This document shows, in pieces, positions 46,973 through 58,591 of a DNA stretch of 64,000 bases (positions are counted from its first letter, which is position 1; every line of letters begins with the position of its first letter). The notes under the pieces are model-generated. The model was given only the letters and a program-made list of their open reading frames with translations. It ran no database searches and had not been told where the DNA came from. The DNA lies in NCBI GenBank assembly GCA_900466005.1, contig UEGQ01000003.1, positions 124,001-188,000 on the forward strand, written 5' to 3'. The stretch comes from Hyphomicrobiales bacterium (lineage in GTDB: Bacteria > Pseudomonadota > Alphaproteobacteria > Rhizobiales > Rhizobiaceae). A program made the translations under genes and the position numbers.

Positions 46973-47833
46973 ATGCAGCAGCGCCCGTCAGTCTACAGCT
47001 TGCTTTCTTCCTCACCCCGCGCCCAGCGACTCGGTGGGCTGAATCTCGGCGCCGGAAAGTCGACGGCGATCTGGCGCAACAGCTTCGACCGCATGCGTTA
47101 CGAACGGCCCGACGGTCACACGTTCAGTCTCTACCTGCGGGGCGGCGAAAGAACATGGCGGCTGGATGCCGGTCGTGCGCATGGCTGGCCGGGCGCGCTT
47201 TGCCTGATGCCGCAGGGCGCGTCTTCGGACTGGGAAATCAATGACACGTTCGAATTCGTCCATCTCTATGTCACGGACGACGAATTGCGCCGGCAATTCG
47301 CCGAGACGCTCGACCGCGATGCGCGGCTGATGACCGTTCCCGAGGCGACGTTCGACGATGCGCCCCGGCTTGCCGCAAGTCTGCAGCGTGTGGCGGTCGC
47401 GACGCAGACAGGGGACGCCCTCAGGGCGGAGGAGGCGACCACCACGGCGATCGCCTGCCTGTTTTCTGACCCGCGTTACGGCGGAGGACGACTGGTTCCT
47501 CTGCGCGGTGGCCTCTCTCCGGTGGTTCGGCGGCGGCTAATTGACTACATCGAGGTTCGCCTTGAACACGCGATTACCCTTCGGGAACTGGCAGGTGTCG
47601 CCGGGCTGAGCGATTTCCACCTGCAGCGCATGTTCCGCCAGAGCTGCGGTGTCTCGCCTTACTGCTTCATCCTCAACCGGCGTATCGATCGGGCAAGGAG
47701 GATGCTTGCGGACGGTGATCCCCTTGCCGAGATTGCTTCGGCCTGCGGCTTCAGCAGCCAGAGCCATATGACGCGGATGTTCAAGGCGATAACCGGAACA
47801 ACGCCCTCTGCGTATCGCCGCAGTGTCGCCTGA
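46973..47833 (+). CDS. AraC family transcriptional regulator
   Basis: This 286-residue regulator has an N-terminal cupin-like ligand domain and two C-terminal helix-turn-helix motifs (ITLRELAGVAGLSDFHLQRM, then DPLAEIASACGFSSQSHMTR, about 195-283). Its position facing the EamA gene suggests it controls that exporter. The ligand is unknown. Confidence 0.88.
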   Translation: MQQRPSVYSLLSSSPRAQRLGGLNLGAGKSTAIWRNSFDRMRYERPDGHTFSLYLRGGERTWRLDAGRAHGWPGALCLMPQGASSDWEINDTFEFVHLYVTDDELRRQFAETLDRDARLMTVPEATFDDAPRLAASLQRVAVATQTGDALRAEEATTTAIACLFSDPRYGGGRLVPLRGGLSPVVRRRLIDYIEVRLEHAITLRELAGVAGLSDFHLQRMFRQSCGVSPYCFILNRRIDRARRMLADGDPLAEIASACGFSSQSHMTRMFKAITGTTPSAYRRSVA

Positions 47834-47842
47834 GCCGGCATC

Positions 47843-48841
<999 letters not shown>

Positions 48842-48977
48842 CTATTGCTCCTTCGTGTCGTCGGATGATGTTGGTGTCGCAGAGCCTTCAGCCTCCGGGC
48901 ACGACTTCAATCTAGTTCGAGTGGAACGCTCTGATAACTGCTGCAAAATGCAACGCCTTGTTCTATTTGTTGGAACA

Positions 48978-49868
48978 ATGAACCGGATCCAGCTTTCTCA
49001 ACTCGCCGTTCTTGCCGCTGTCGCCGCGCATGGGAGCTTCCGCGCAGCTGCGAAGGAACTCAAGATCGCGCCTTCGGCGGTGAGCCATGCCGTAGCGCGT
49101 TTGGAGGAAAGCCTCGGGGTTCGCCTTCTTGGCCGGACGACCCGAAGTGTGCGCCCGACCGAGGAAGGGCGGCGCCTGCTCGACAGCCTGGCACCGGCGC
49201 TCGGCGAGATCGACGCGGCCATGGCCGCCCTTGCCGACGTACGTGAACGACCGGCCGGGAATCTGCGCATCACGCTTCCGCGACTTGCCGCCGACCACCT
49301 GATCGTTCCCAGGCTGGGTTCGTTTCTGCAGCTCTACCCAGAAATCACCGTCGAGCTCATCACCGAGGACCGGTACGAGGACCTCGTTGCGAAGGGCTAC
49401 GACGCCGGACTGAGACTCGGCGAAAGCCTGGAGCAGGACGTGATTGCGGTAAAGGCGAGCGCAATGTTCTCTGCTGCGGTCGTCGCCGCGCCGGACTACT
49501 TCCGGGCCCATCCGATGCCGGTGCATCCGCGCGACCTGCTGCGACACGCCTGCATTCGGCGTCGTTTTTCGAGCGGCACGATCTACCGTTGGGAATTCGA
49601 GAGGGATCGGCAGTCACTGGTCGTTGACGTCGACGGGCCGTTGATCCTCCCCGACGACCGGCTGATACTGCAGGCGTGTCTCGGCGGAGCCGGAATCGCC
49701 TGTCTCTTCGACCAGCGGATCGCCGAGGAGCTGAGGCAGGGCCGCCTGGTGCGCGTCCTCGAGGATTGGTGTCCGCCTTTCGACGGTTTCTACATCTATT
49801 ATCCGTCGCGTCGGCAGATGCGGCCGGCGCTCAGGGCGTTCGTGGATTTCTACCGCTTCGGCGCGTAG
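48978..49868 (+). CDS. LysR family transcriptional regulator
   Basis: This 296-residue protein has an N-terminal winged helix (LSQLAVLAAVAAHGSFRAAA, about 6-60) and a LysR-substrate domain. It is divergent from the aldo/keto reductase, the usual geometry for a LysR activator and its target. TTGTTC/GAACAA (48958-48978) forms an inverted repeat touching the start codon; the start is thus not certain, with 48948 as an alternative. Confidence 0.88.
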   Translation: MNRIQLSQLAVLAAVAAHGSFRAAAKELKIAPSAVSHAVARLEESLGVRLLGRTTRSVRPTEEGRRLLDSLAPALGEIDAAMAALADVRERPAGNLRITLPRLAADHLIVPRLGSFLQLYPEITVELITEDRYEDLVAKGYDAGLRLGESLEQDVIAVKASAMFSAAVVAAPDYFRAHPMPVHPRDLLRHACIRRRFSSGTIYRWEFERDRQSLVVDVDGPLILPDDRLILQACLGGAGIACLFDQRIAEELRQGRLVRVLEDWCPPFDGFYIYYPSRRQMRPALRAFVDFYRFGA

Positions 49869-49883
49869 GCTGGCTGCTTTCGC

Positions 49884-50327
49884 TCACAAACGGATGCGGT
49901 ATCGCACATGCCCATCTTCCTCGGCGTAAGTGTCATAGAGCTTACGTGCCGTCGCGTTATCTCGGTCAGTATGCCAATAGAGCCGTGACCAGCCCATTGC
50001 CTTGGCGAGCGCGATCAGGTCGTCGATCAATGCCCGTCCGATGCCGCGTCCGCGGAAGCGCTCGTCGACATAGAGATCTTCGAGATAGCAGTCCGGCGTC
50101 ATCGCCCATGTCGAGTCGTGAAAATGATGGATGGCAAAGCCCGCCATCTCTCCGTCGACGAAGACAAGCCGCATTACGACACGGGACGACGGATCGAGGA
50201 TGCGCGTCCAGGTGTGTCTGGTGATGTCGTCCGACAGGTCAACCTTGTAGAAGGTCAGATAGTCGCGCCAGAGGCGTTGCCAGGTCGCTTCGTCTGCAGG
50301 CTGCGCGTCGCGTATCTCCATGGGCAT
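49884..50327 (-). CDS. GNAT family acetyltransferase
   Basis: This 147-residue protein has the GNAT acetyl-CoA loop RFRGRGIGRALIDDLIALAK (about 88-107) and the ending RLYWHTDRDNATARKLYDTY. It starts 8 bases after the stop of the aldo/keto reductase gene, so the two form an operon. The substrate is unknown. A TTG-free ATG pair at 50327/50321 is used; the open frame beyond lies in the reductase gene. Confidence 0.87.
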   Translation of the reverse strand: MPMEIRDAQPADEATWQRLWRDYLTFYKVDLSDDITRHTWTRILDPSSRVVMRLVFVDGEMAGFAIHHFHDSTWAMTPDCYLEDLYVDERFRGRGIGRALIDDLIALAKAMGWSRLYWHTDRDNATARKLYDTYAEEDGHVRYRIRL

Positions 50328-50334
50328 GATCGTC

Positions 50335-51285
50335 TTATGCTCCGGCTTCGGTGAGGAGTGCCATCTGCGCGGCAGAAAGCTGAAGCGTGCCCGCGGCAAT
50401 CAGGCTGTCGAGCTGCTTCAGGCTGGTCGCAGAAGCGATCGGTGCGGTGATGCCCGGCCGCGCGGCGATCCAGGCAATCGCGACGGCGGCCGGGCTGGTG
50501 CCGGTTTCTGCCGCTACCTTGTCGAGGGCGGTCAGAATTCTCAAGCCCTTTTCGTTCAGGTAACCGCCGACACGATAGCTACGCGAGGAACCTTCGATGT
50601 CCTCCGGCTTGCGGTACTTGCCGGTGAGAAAACCGGCGGCGAGCGCGTAGTAGCTGATCACGCCGATCTCTTGCGCAATGCAGAGGTCGGCAAGAGGCCC
50701 CTCGAAGGCATCGCGGGTGTAGAGATTGTATTCCGGCTGCACGACATCGTAGCGTGGCAGGCCTCGGTCGGCCGCGACGTCGAAGGAGGCCTGCAGCTGC
50801 GCGGCATCGAAGTTCGAACAGCCGATCGCCCGGACCTTCCCCTGCTGCTTCAGCTTCGCGAAGGCTTCGAGCGTTTCCTCATGCGGCACGTCGGGGTCCG
50901 GCTTGTGGGCAAGATAGAGGTCGATGTAATCGGTACCAAGCCGTTTGAGCGAGGCCTCCGCTGCTTCGGCGATCCACTTTGTGCTGAGGCCCGTTTTCCT
51001 GCCGTTGTTGTCGAAACCGACTTTGGTGACGATCACCGCGCGATCACGTGGTAGGTGGCCGCGCTTCAGCCACTTGCCGATAATCGTCTCGCTTTCTCCG
51101 CCGACATGGCCGTCGACCCAGGCCGAGTAGACATCCGCCGTATCGATCGCGTTGTACCCGGCATCGAAAAAGGCATCGAGCAGCGCGAACGAAGTCTTCT
51201 CATCCGCAGTCCAGCCGAAGACATTGCCACCGAAGACGACGGGGGCGATGGAAAGGCCGGTACGGCCGAGCGGACGCTTCTGCAT
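50335..51285 (-). CDS. Aldo/keto reductase
   Basis: This 316-residue AKR has the catalytic set Asp48, Tyr53, Lys88, His127 ([21 protein letters not shown]) and [14 protein letters not shown] near the end for cofactor binding. It belongs to a different branch from the reductase at 47843-48841. The GNAT gene follows in the same operon; the Gfo/Idh gene is divergent. Confidence 0.9.
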   Translation of the reverse strand: MQKRPLGRTGLSIAPVVFGGNVFGWTADEKTSFALLDAFFDAGYNAIDTADVYSAWVDGHVGGESETIIGKWLKRGHLPRDRAVIVTKVGFDNNGRKTGLSTKWIAEAAEASLKRLGTDYIDLYLAHKPDPDVPHEETLEAFAKLKQQGKVRAIGCSNFDAAQLQASFDVAADRGLPRYDVVQPEYNLYTRDAFEGPLADLCIAQEIGVISYYALAAGFLTGKYRKPEDIEGSSRSYRVGGYLNEKGLRILTALDKVAAETGTSPAAVAIAWIAARPGITAPIASATSLKQLDSLIAAGTLQLSAAQMALLTEAGA

Positions 51286-51466
51286 GGGAAAACTCCGTGG
51301 CTTCGTGGGGAGGGCCTCTTGCGGCCCGGTCGGAGAGGGAAGGTTAGCAATGGTGGCTGTGATCGACCATCGAATTTCTTTGATGGGAGGACAACCGTCC
51401 GGGCGCCATTGCCTCGTTCAGCGGCAATCGATAGGTTGCCGCAGCATCGTTTCAGGAGGGATCCCC

Positions 51467-52453
51467 ATGCTGCGCTTTGGAATTCTGTCGACCGCAAAGA
51501 TCGCCCGGGAACTGGTGATTCCCGCGATCCAGGACGCCGAGAACTGCGTCGTTTCCGCGATCGCGAGCCGTGACCTCATGAAGGCACGCGCCGTGGCCGA
51601 TCGCTTTTCCGTGCCCCATGCCTTCGGATCCTACGATGAGATGCTCGCCTCCGATCTCATCGACGCCGTATACATTCCGCTGCCGACGTCACAGCACGTC
51701 GAATGGGCGATCAAGGCCGCCAATGCCGGCAAGCACGTGCTGTGCGAAAAGCCGATCGCGCTGAAGGCGGAGGAGATCGACCAGGTGATCGCCGCCCGCG
51801 ACCGCAACAAGGTCATTGTTTCCGAGGCCTTCATGGTGACCTATGCACCGGTCTGGCGGAAGGTGAGGGCACTGCTTTCGGAAGGGGCGATCGGCCGGCT
51901 GCGCCACGTGCAGGGCGCGTTTACGTACTTCAATCGTGATCCGGCAAACATGCGCAACGTACCCGAGCTCGGCGGCGGCGGGCTTCCGGACATCGGCGTC
52001 TATCCGACGATCACCACCCGGTTCGCAACCGGCAAGGAGCCGTTGCGCGTCCAGGCGGTTACCGAGCGCGACCCGGTCTTCGGCACCGACATCTACTCGA
52101 GCGTGAAGGCCGAGTTCGACGGCTTCGAGCTCGCTTTCTACATCTCGACGCAGATGGCAAACCGCCAGCTCATGGTCTTCCACGGTACCGACGGCTTTAT
52201 CGAGGTGCGCTCGCCCTTCAACGCCGACCGCTGGGGTCCAGAGGAGGTCGAGTTGACGAACCAGTCGCATAATCTCTCGCAAGTCTTCCGTTTCCAGGAC
52301 AGCCGACAGTACCGCTGCGAGGCGGAGGCTTTCGCTCGTGCCGCGGCGGGCGAGCCGGAGGAGATCGTGACCTTGGAGAACTCGCGCGCCAACCAGCGCT
52401 TCATCGACGCGATCTATCGTGCGAGCGAAAAGGATGGCTGGGAGCCGGTGTAA
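51467..52453 (+). CDS. Gfo/Idh/MocA family oxidoreductase
   Basis: This 328-residue NAD(P)-dependent dehydrogenase has an N-terminal Rossmann fold ([19 protein letters not shown]), the family motif [14 protein letters not shown] with the catalytic lysine, and a C-terminal GFO domain ([11 protein letters not shown]). It probably oxidises or reduces a sugar-like substrate. AGGAGGG six bases upstream fixes the start, excluding a longer frame from 51152. Confidence 0.9.
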   Translation: MLRFGILSTAKIARELVIPAIQDAENCVVSAIASRDLMKARAVADRFSVPHAFGSYDEMLASDLIDAVYIPLPTSQHVEWAIKAANAGKHVLCEKPIALKAEEIDQVIAARDRNKVIVSEAFMVTYAPVWRKVRALLSEGAIGRLRHVQGAFTYFNRDPANMRNVPELGGGGLPDIGVYPTITTRFATGKEPLRVQAVTERDPVFGTDIYSSVKAEFDGFELAFYISTQMANRQLMVFHGTDGFIEVRSPFNADRWGPEEVELTNQSHNLSQVFRFQDSRQYRCEAEAFARAAAGEPEEIVTLENSRANQRFIDAIYRASEKDGWEPV

Positions 52454-52481
52454 GGGGAGCGAGCGGGAAGCGTCCCTTCCG

Positions 52482-52856
52482 TTATCGCCGGAAGACGAAG
52501 CGGGAATAGCCGAAGAAGCTGAAGGCCATTGCCGCAAGCGAGGCAAGCACCAGCGCGGCGACCGGTTTCAGCAGCGGCGTGGCGATCAGCAGAGCCGAAT
52601 AGAGAACGTAGTTCAGGACGGCGGTGGTGATGCCGACCGACCCGTACCGGAAGCCCTCCACTGCCAGCGAATGGCGCGAGGCGCCGAAGGTGAAGCTGCG
52701 ATTGAGGAGCCATGTGGCGCCGAGCGCGATCACGATCGCGAACGCCCGTGCGACGAAGGGACCGAGCGGAGTCGTGTTGAGCAGAAGCATCAACACTGCC
52801 GCATCGATCACGAAGCCGACAGTGCCGACGATGCCGAAGCGCAGGAGCTTCTTCAT
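52482..52856 (-). CDS. GtrA family membrane protein
   Basis: This 124-residue protein with four membrane segments belongs to the GtrA family, thought to help flip polyprenyl-phosphate-linked sugars across the inner membrane. Its markers are FGIVGTVGFVIDAAVLMLL and WLLNRSFTFG. Its start overlaps the stop of the upstream glycosyltransferase gene by four bases, so they are coupled. Confidence 0.87.
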   Translation of the reverse strand: MKKLLRFGIVGTVGFVIDAAVLMLLLNTTPLGPFVARAFAIVIALGATWLLNRSFTFGASRHSLAVEGFRYGSVGITTAVLNYVLYSALLIATPLLKPVAALVLASLAAMAFSFFGYSRFVFRR

Positions 52857-53857
52857 GCGGCATCCGCCTGGGCCGGAACCGATATCGCCTCGGCGCTCGC
52901 GCCGCGAAGGATATGTGCCGAAGCGAGGCCCGGGAGCGTCATGTAGTGGATGCGCAACTGCTCGGCGCGCGAGCGGGCGACGGAATCGAGAATCGTGCCG
53001 GCGGTGAGGAAGAGAAGCGACATCATCATCAGGGCGAGCGAGAACACCCAGGTCGGCATGCGCTCCACCAGCCCTGTCTGGAAATAGGTGTAAAGGACTG
53101 GTGTCATGAAGACGATACTCGCCGTCATCAGGGCCGCGGAGAAGGTGCCAAAGAAGGCGAATGGGCGCGTCTCCTTCATCAGCATGGCGAACATCCAGAG
53201 GATTTTCGCGCCGTCGCGGAAGGTGGACAGCTTAGAGTGGGAGCCTTCCGGCCGCCGACCGTAATCGAGTTCGAGCTCGCAGACGGGTAGCTTCAGGCGT
53301 GAGGCATGGACCGACATTTCGGTCTCGATCTCGAAGCCACCGGAAACGGCAGGGAAGCTCTTGACGTAGCGCCGCGAGAAGGCGCGGTAGCCCGAGAGGA
53401 TATCAGTGAAATCCTGCCCGAAAAGGAAGCGATAGAGGCGGTTGAAAAGCCGGTTTCCGAAGGCGTGACCGTTGCGGCCGGCATCCTGATGCACGCCGCG
53501 GCGTATGCCGACCACCATGTCGGCGCGCTCGGTGATGAGTGTGCGGACGAGTTCTTCGGCGTCCTCCGGGGCATAGGTGCCGTCGCCGTCTGCCATGACG
53601 TAGACGTCCGCATCGATGTCGGAGAACATGCGGCGCACGACGTGCCCCTTGCCCTGGCGGCGCTCGCGGAAGACGGTCGCGCCGGCGAGCATCGCATGCA
53701 GCGCCGTCCCGTCCGTGGAGTTGTTGTCATAGACATAGATGCGCGCGTCGGGCAGGGCCTGCCGGAAGTTGCGGACGACGGTTCCGATCGTTGCCGCCTC
53801 ATTGTAGCAAGGCAGCAGAACAGCGATGTCGAGATTTTCCGACCCGGATACGTGCAT
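52853..53857 (-). CDS. Family 2 glycosyltransferase (dolichyl-phosphate-sugar synthase-like)
   Basis: This 334-residue enzyme has a GT-A catalytic domain (IAVLLPCYNEAATIGTVVRN, DADVYVMADGDGTYAPEDAE, with the DGDGT metal site, GGFEIETEMSVHA) and two C-terminal membrane segments. It probably attaches a sugar to undecaprenyl phosphate for the GtrA partner. The ATG at 53857 is preferred over a TTG at 53872. Confidence 0.9.
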   Translation of the reverse strand: MHVSGSENLDIAVLLPCYNEAATIGTVVRNFRQALPDARIYVYDNNSTDGTALHAMLAGATVFRERRQGKGHVVRRMFSDIDADVYVMADGDGTYAPEDAEELVRTLITERADMVVGIRRGVHQDAGRNGHAFGNRLFNRLYRFLFGQDFTDILSGYRAFSRRYVKSFPAVSGGFEIETEMSVHASRLKLPVCELELDYGRRPEGSHSKLSTFRDGAKILWMFAMLMKETRPFAFFGTFSAALMTASIVFMTPVLYTYFQTGLVERMPTWVFSLALMMMSLLFLTAGTILDSVARSRAEQLRIHYMTLPGLASAHILRGASAEAISVPAQADAA

Positions 53858-54012
53858 ACTCGTTACTCGCAAAACACAGCCGGCGCTCCGGGTTATCCGA
53901 GGCCCGGTTTTACTATTTCTTGAGAAGGTTAAGGCTAGGTTTCGCCCGCACGTGACATTTGAAATTTCCGCCGTCCGCCCCGCCGGTGCGACGGCGAGGG
54001 AGCAGTTCCGGC

Positions 54013-55845
54013 ATGGCGGCCATCGACATCACGAAAGACGAGCGCGTGCCGTTCTGGTCGCGCTATGGCTTGTCGCTCCTCTTCTACGCGGTGGTGACGA
54101 TCTCCGCACTCGCCCTTCTCAATCTGCCGGGCGCGAATGACTACGTCGGAACGGATAATGACGACGTGATGCGCCTAGTCGTGGTTCGCGATCTCCTTGC
54201 AGGGCAGGGTTGGTTCGACAACGTGCAGCATCGCCTTGGCCTCGGTGGAGGCACCTCGATGCACTGGTCGCGACTGATCGACCTGCCGATCGCTGCGCTC
54301 ATTACGTCTTTCCGGCAGTTCTTGCCCGAGACTGCGGCCGAGGCCGCGGCATTGCTGGTCTGGCCGTTGTCGCTCACCATCCCGCTGCTGGCGATGATGG
54401 GGCTCGCCGGTCGAAGGATAGGCGGTCCGCAGGTGATGCAGATCGCCTTTGCGATGACGGCCATTCTGGTCGTTACGTCAAATCGGTTTCTGCCGGGGGC
54501 GATCGACCACCACAATGTCCAATTCGTCCTCATCGCCACAATGGCCGCCATGCTGGTCGATGCCGACTACAAGCCGTGGAGCTTCGCATTGGCCGGAACG
54601 GCTGCGGCCCTGGCGATCGCCATCGGCGCGGAGACAACGCCCATTGTCGCCGTCGTCTGTCTGCTGGTGGCGGTGCTGTGGGCGTGGCACGGAGGCGAGT
54701 TCGCAGCCGCGGCACGTGCATTCGCCCTGGCGATTGCCATCGGCGTAACGGTCTTCTTCTTCGCTACCGTCCCGCCGAGCCGCTATGGCGAGGTCACTTG
54801 CGACAGCCTCTCGGTCGGCTATTACGGGATTACCGCAGCCGGCGGCGCATTGCTGTTCCTTTCGGCGTTGCTCGCGAGCGGCGCTCGCCGTGAGTTGCGT
54901 TTCGTCGTGCTTGCAGGCAACGGCGTGATCGTGGCTGCGACGGCGCTCGTCCTCGCACCGCAGTGCCTGCGCAATCCCCTTGCCGATCTTGATCCGTTGC
55001 TGGTCAAGCTCTGGCTGTCCAATGTGATCGAAGCACAATCCGGGCTCAGCGAGCTGAGCAGCGAGCCTGGGACCTTCGGTGGCTTCTATGCAGTCGGCTT
55101 CTTCGCCCTGATCGTTTGCCTTTCGCGCATCATGCTGCGCGACCGCGTCGAACTGCACGCGATCCTTCTCGCCTTGGTGGCTGCGGCCTGGGGGATCGCC
55201 CTGATTCAGGTACGCGGCGCCGTCTTCGCCAATCTTCTGGCAATTCTACCGCTGGCCGTGCTGGTCTCGGAACTCCGCCGTCATGCACAAGCCGATCCCG
55301 AGAATATGAGCGCCGGCTTCTTCTTTCTCGGCGGTGCCCTGATGGCGGTGCCGAGCGTGTGGGCCTTTCTCGGTGTGCTCACCGCCGAGGGGACGCATGG
55401 TGTCGCTAACCGATTTCGAAGCGGTGGAAACGTGCAGGGGGCGCAGATATCAGCGGATTGTGAAAGCCGTGCCGCTATCGCGCCGATGACGGAAGTACTG
55501 CCGACCACCGTGGCGGCACCCTCGGACAGCGGCTCCGATATACTGCGGTTCACTGCCCACCGCGTGCTTTCGGCTCCCTACCACCGCAATCAGGGAGGCA
55601 TGCTGACGGAATTGCATATCGGGCTTGCGATTCCGAGCGAGGCCGTCGCCTTCCTTCGCGGGGCAAAGGTCGGCATGATCGCCTACTGTCCCGGCAACGC
55701 ACAGACCAAACGTTTGGCGGCGATGAAGCCGGACGGGCTCTATGCGGCCCTTGGCCGTGGTGAAATTCCGCCCTACCTGGTAGCCTTGCCGCATGCGGAG
55801 GGGTCAGGATTTCAGCTCTACAGGGTCGACCTGCCGGCTGAATGA
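54013..55845 (+). CDS. GT-C-like polytopic membrane glycosyltransferase candidate
   Basis: This 610-residue membrane protein has about a dozen hydrophobic segments and then a soluble periplasmic C-terminal domain (about 475-610). The first outer loop carries DNDDVMRLVVVRDLL (Asp48-51) and the second AIDHHNVQ (about 164-170), positions typical of GT-C enzymes that use lipid-linked sugars. It is divergent from GT2-GtrA and probably transfers their sugar to an unknown envelope target. The ATG at 54013 is chosen over a TTG at 53959. Confidence 0.75.
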   Translation: MAAIDITKDERVPFWSRYGLSLLFYAVVTISALALLNLPGANDYVGTDNDDVMRLVVVRDLLAGQGWFDNVQHRLGLGGGTSMHWSRLIDLPIAALITSFRQFLPETAAEAAALLVWPLSLTIPLLAMMGLAGRRIGGPQVMQIAFAMTAILVVTSNRFLPGAIDHHNVQFVLIATMAAMLVDADYKPWSFALAGTAAALAIAIGAETTPIVAVVCLLVAVLWAWHGGEFAAAARAFALAIAIGVTVFFFATVPPSRYGEVTCDSLSVGYYGITAAGGALLFLSALLASGARRELRFVVLAGNGVIVAATALVLAPQCLRNPLADLDPLLVKLWLSNVIEAQSGLSELSSEPGTFGGFYAVGFFALIVCLSRIMLRDRVELHAILLALVAAAWGIALIQVRGAVFANLLAILPLAVLVSELRRHAQADPENMSAGFFFLGGALMAVPSVWAFLGVLTAEGTHGVANRFRSGGNVQGAQISADCESRAAIAPMTEVLPTTVAAPSDSGSDILRFTAHRVLSAPYHRNQGGMLTELHIGLAIPSEAVAFLRGAKVGMIAYCPGNAQTKRLAAMKPDGLYAALGRGEIPPYLVALPHAEGSGFQLYRVDLPAE

Positions 55846-55931
55846 CGCATCCGCGGTTGATAAATACACTTCGACCGTCGAAGCCTCGCTTCGAGGCTGA
55901 TCTTTGCCGTTAATTGGGCTAGTAAGCCTGC

Positions 55932-57542
55932 ATGGCCAATTCTTTCAGTGATGATTCGCCCACCAATCTCACAGAATTCACCGTTTCGGAGCTTTCGGGT
56001 TCGATCAAGCGGACGATCGAGAGCGCCTTCGATCACGTCCGGGTACGCGGTGAAATCTCCGGCTATCGCGGCCCCCATTCCTCGGGCCATGCCTATTTTT
56101 CTTTGAAGGACGACAAGTCCCGCATCGACGCGGTGATCTGGAAGGGCACGTTCTCGAAACTGAAGTATCGCCCGGAAGAGGGCATGGAAGTCATTGCGAC
56201 CGGCCGCGTCACCACCTTCCCTGGCTCTTCGAAATACCAGATCGTCATCGAGGCACTGGAACCGGCCGGCGCTGGCGCGCTGATGGCGCTTATCGAGGAA
56301 CGCAAGCGGCGCCTTGCGGCGGAAGGTCTGTTCGATGCCGCCCGCAAGCAGTTGCTTCCCTACATGCCGAAGGTCATCGGCGTCGTCACCTCGCCAACCG
56401 GTGCGGTCATCCGCGATATCCTGCACCGCATCTCCGACCGTTTCCCGGTCCACGTGCTGGTATGGCCGGTGAAGGTGCAGGGCGAAGGCTGCGGTGAGGA
56501 GGTCGCAAACGCGATCCACGGCTTCAACGCGATCGACCCGGGCGGGTCCATACCGCGGCCCGATGTTCTGATCGTGGCGCGCGGCGGCGGCAGCCTCGAG
56601 GACCTCTGGGGTTTCAACGACGAGATCGTCGTGCGCGCTGCAGCCGAAAGTGCGATCCCGCTGATTTCCGCCGTGGGCCACGAGACGGACTGGACGTTGA
56701 TCGACTATGCCGCGGATGTGCGGGCGCCGACGCCGACAGGTGCTGCCGAAATGGCAGTACCGGTCAGGGCCGACTTGGAGGCGCAGGTGGCGAACCTCGG
56801 CGCACGACTCTCCGGCGCCTGCAGCCGCCAGATGGATATCCGGCGACAGGGCCTACGTTCGCTCGCTCGCGCCCTCCCGTCACTCGACCAGTTGCTGGCA
56901 CTGCCGCGCCGCCGTTTCGATGAAGCTGCAGGCGGCCTCGGGCGCAGTCTCGAACTCAATACGATGAACAAGCGCCGCAGCTTCGAGCGTACCGCCTCGC
57001 GGCTTAGCGCCGACGTGCTGGCAAGGCGGATCATTGAGCGGCGTCAGCGTCTCAACGAACGCGCCTCGCTCGCGGAGCGGATTGTCGAGCGCATGGTCGA
57101 TCGGTTGAGGTCCCGGCTCGGACGCTGCGATGCCGCGCTCACGGCCATGCCCTCGCGGCTGCAGTCGCAGACGGGGCGTGCCCGCGACCGGCTGGTGGGA
57201 CTGGTCGCCCGCGCCGATGCCGCCGTCACGACGGAGACCCGGCAGCGCCGGCATGCGGTCACCGCGCACGACCGCATGCTGCAGTCGCTTTCCTACAAGA
57301 ATGTTCTGATGCGCGGCTACGCCGTCATTCGAGACGCCCGTGATCGCCCGGTTTCCCGAGCCGCCGCGCTGACGACAGGGACCGCGATCGCCATCGAGTT
57401 CGCCGACGGCCGCGTGTCGGCTGTCACCGGAGAACCGGGGGAGGCCGCTGCCGCCTCAGTCGGCGAGGCGAGGACCGCACCTCCGTCGACCAGGCCTCCG
57501 AAGAAGAGCGAGCCACCGACCGGCCAAGGCAACCTTTTCTGA
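55932..57542 (+). CDS. xseA: Exodeoxyribonuclease VII large subunit
   Basis: XseA is the catalytic subunit of ExoVII, which degrades single-stranded DNA. The 536 residues show the OB fold ([20 protein letters not shown]), the catalytic domain ([18 protein letters not shown] motif at about 148-163 and [16 protein letters not shown]) and a long coiled-coil C-terminal region. The small subunit XseB is not in the window. The length slightly exceeds that of enterobacterial XseA because of a basic/proline tail. Confidence 0.95.
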   Translation: MANSFSDDSPTNLTEFTVSELSGSIKRTIESAFDHVRVRGEISGYRGPHSSGHAYFSLKDDKSRIDAVIWKGTFSKLKYRPEEGMEVIATGRVTTFPGSSKYQIVIEALEPAGAGALMALIEERKRRLAAEGLFDAARKQLLPYMPKVIGVVTSPTGAVIRDILHRISDRFPVHVLVWPVKVQGEGCGEEVANAIHGFNAIDPGGSIPRPDVLIVARGGGSLEDLWGFNDEIVVRAAAESAIPLISAVGHETDWTLIDYAADVRAPTPTGAAEMAVPVRADLEAQVANLGARLSGACSRQMDIRRQGLRSLARALPSLDQLLALPRRRFDEAAGGLGRSLELNTMNKRRSFERTASRLSADVLARRIIERRQRLNERASLAERIVERMVDRLRSRLGRCDAALTAMPSRLQSQTGRARDRLVGLVARADAAVTTETRQRRHAVTAHDRMLQSLSYKNVLMRGYAVIRDARDRPVSRAAALTTGTAIAIEFADGRVSAVTGEPGEAAAASVGEARTAPPSTRPPKKSEPPTGQGNLF

Positions 57543-57638
57543 CCAGCACAAGGCATTTGTCCGGCCGAGTCGGGATGACCAGATGTAGCGTGTCGCGCGT
57601 TCGACCCTTCTCTGTCCATCATCACAACTGCGTGAATA

Positions 57639-57656
57639 TATCTTGCCATAAAGATA
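57639..57656 (+). promoter_or_regulatory. MarR-like palindrome before the EamA gene
   Basis: TATCTTGCCATAAAGATA has matching six-base arms and resembles the palindrome at 29711-29730. It is 45-62 bases upstream of the EamA ATG at 57701. A MarR-family repressor could bind here; none is encoded next to it. Confidence 0.5.
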
Positions 57657-57700
57657 AATCGGCGTAAGCATGCCGTTCCCCGAACAGGAGGGCAGAGCCG

Positions 57701-58591
57701 ATGGCGAGATCCACCGAGATCACGACAGTTGCCGTTACCGCAATCGCTCCGGCGATATGGGGGAGCACCTATATCGTGACGACGACCATGCTTCCCGCCG
57801 GCTACCCCCTGACGGTGGCCATGTTGCGGGCGTTACCGGCGGGGCTCATCCTGCTTATGCTCGTCCGTCAACTTCCAAGCGGGCTTTGGTGGTGGCGGAT
57901 GCTGGTGCTCGGCGCACTCAACTTTACGATCTTTTGGGCGATGCTTTTCGTTTCCGCATACCGGCTCCCCGGAGGTGTCGCTGCGACTGTGGGTGCGGTC
58001 CAGCCGTTGATCGTCATAGGGTTCGCTCGTCTCGTGCTGACGACACCGGTGCGCTCGGCCGCCATCATCGCAGGACTTGCGGGGCTTGTCGGTGTCGGCC
58101 TTCTGGTGTTGACGCCCAGGGCGGCGCTTGACCCGATCGGTATTGCCGCGGGACTGGGCGGTGCCGTTTCCATGGCGACGGGCACGGTGCTGACGCGTCA
58201 CTGGCGCCCGCCGGTATCGAGCCTGACGGCGACGGCCTGGCAATTGACGGCGGGCGGATTGCTTCTGGTGCCCCTTGCCTTTGCCCTGGAGCCGTCTTTG
58301 CCCGCACTCTCCTTCACGAATATCGTCGGCATCGCCTATCTCGGACTGATCGGTGCCGCACTCACTTACATACTGTGGTTTCGGGGTCTCGTGCGGCTGG
58401 AGCCGTCGGCGGTTGCCTCTCTGGGCTTTCTGTCGCCAATGGTCGCGACCCTGCTTGGCTGGCTGATTCTCGACCAGGGCCTGTCGCCGATGCAGTTCCT
58501 CGGGTTCTTGGTCGTGCTGGCGAGCGTCTGGCTCGCTCAACGGGCGACGGCGTCGCCACTACCGGCGACCAGATCCGCACCGGCGTCTTGA
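57701..58591 (+). CDS. EamA/DMT family transporter
   Basis: This 296-residue exporter-like protein has ten predicted membrane helices in two EamA repeats (APAIWGSTYIVTTTMLPAG, then GLIGAALTYILWFRGLVRLE). The substrate is unknown. GGAGGG lies before the ATG. The palindrome upstream suggests MarR-type control, perhaps by the regulator at 29746-30267. Confidence 0.88.
   Translation: MARSTEITTVAVTAIAPAIWGSTYIVTTTMLPAGYPLTVAMLRALPAGLILLMLVRQLPSGLWWWRMLVLGALNFTIFWAMLFVSAYRLPGGVAATVGAVQPLIVIGFARLVLTTPVRSAAIIAGLAGLVGVGLLVLTPRAALDPIGIAAGLGGAVSMATGTVLTRHWRPPVSSLTATAWQLTAGGLLLVPLAFALEPSLPALSFTNIVGIAYLGLIGAALTYILWFRGLVRLEPSAVASLGFLSPMVATLLGWLILDQGLSPMQFLGFLVVLASVWLAQRATASPLPATRSAPAS

Noticed and set aside
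48958..48978. TTGTTC/GAACAA as the LysR operator
   Set aside because: It touches the proposed start codon and lacks a clear T-N11-A context; kept only as a note in the LysR entry.
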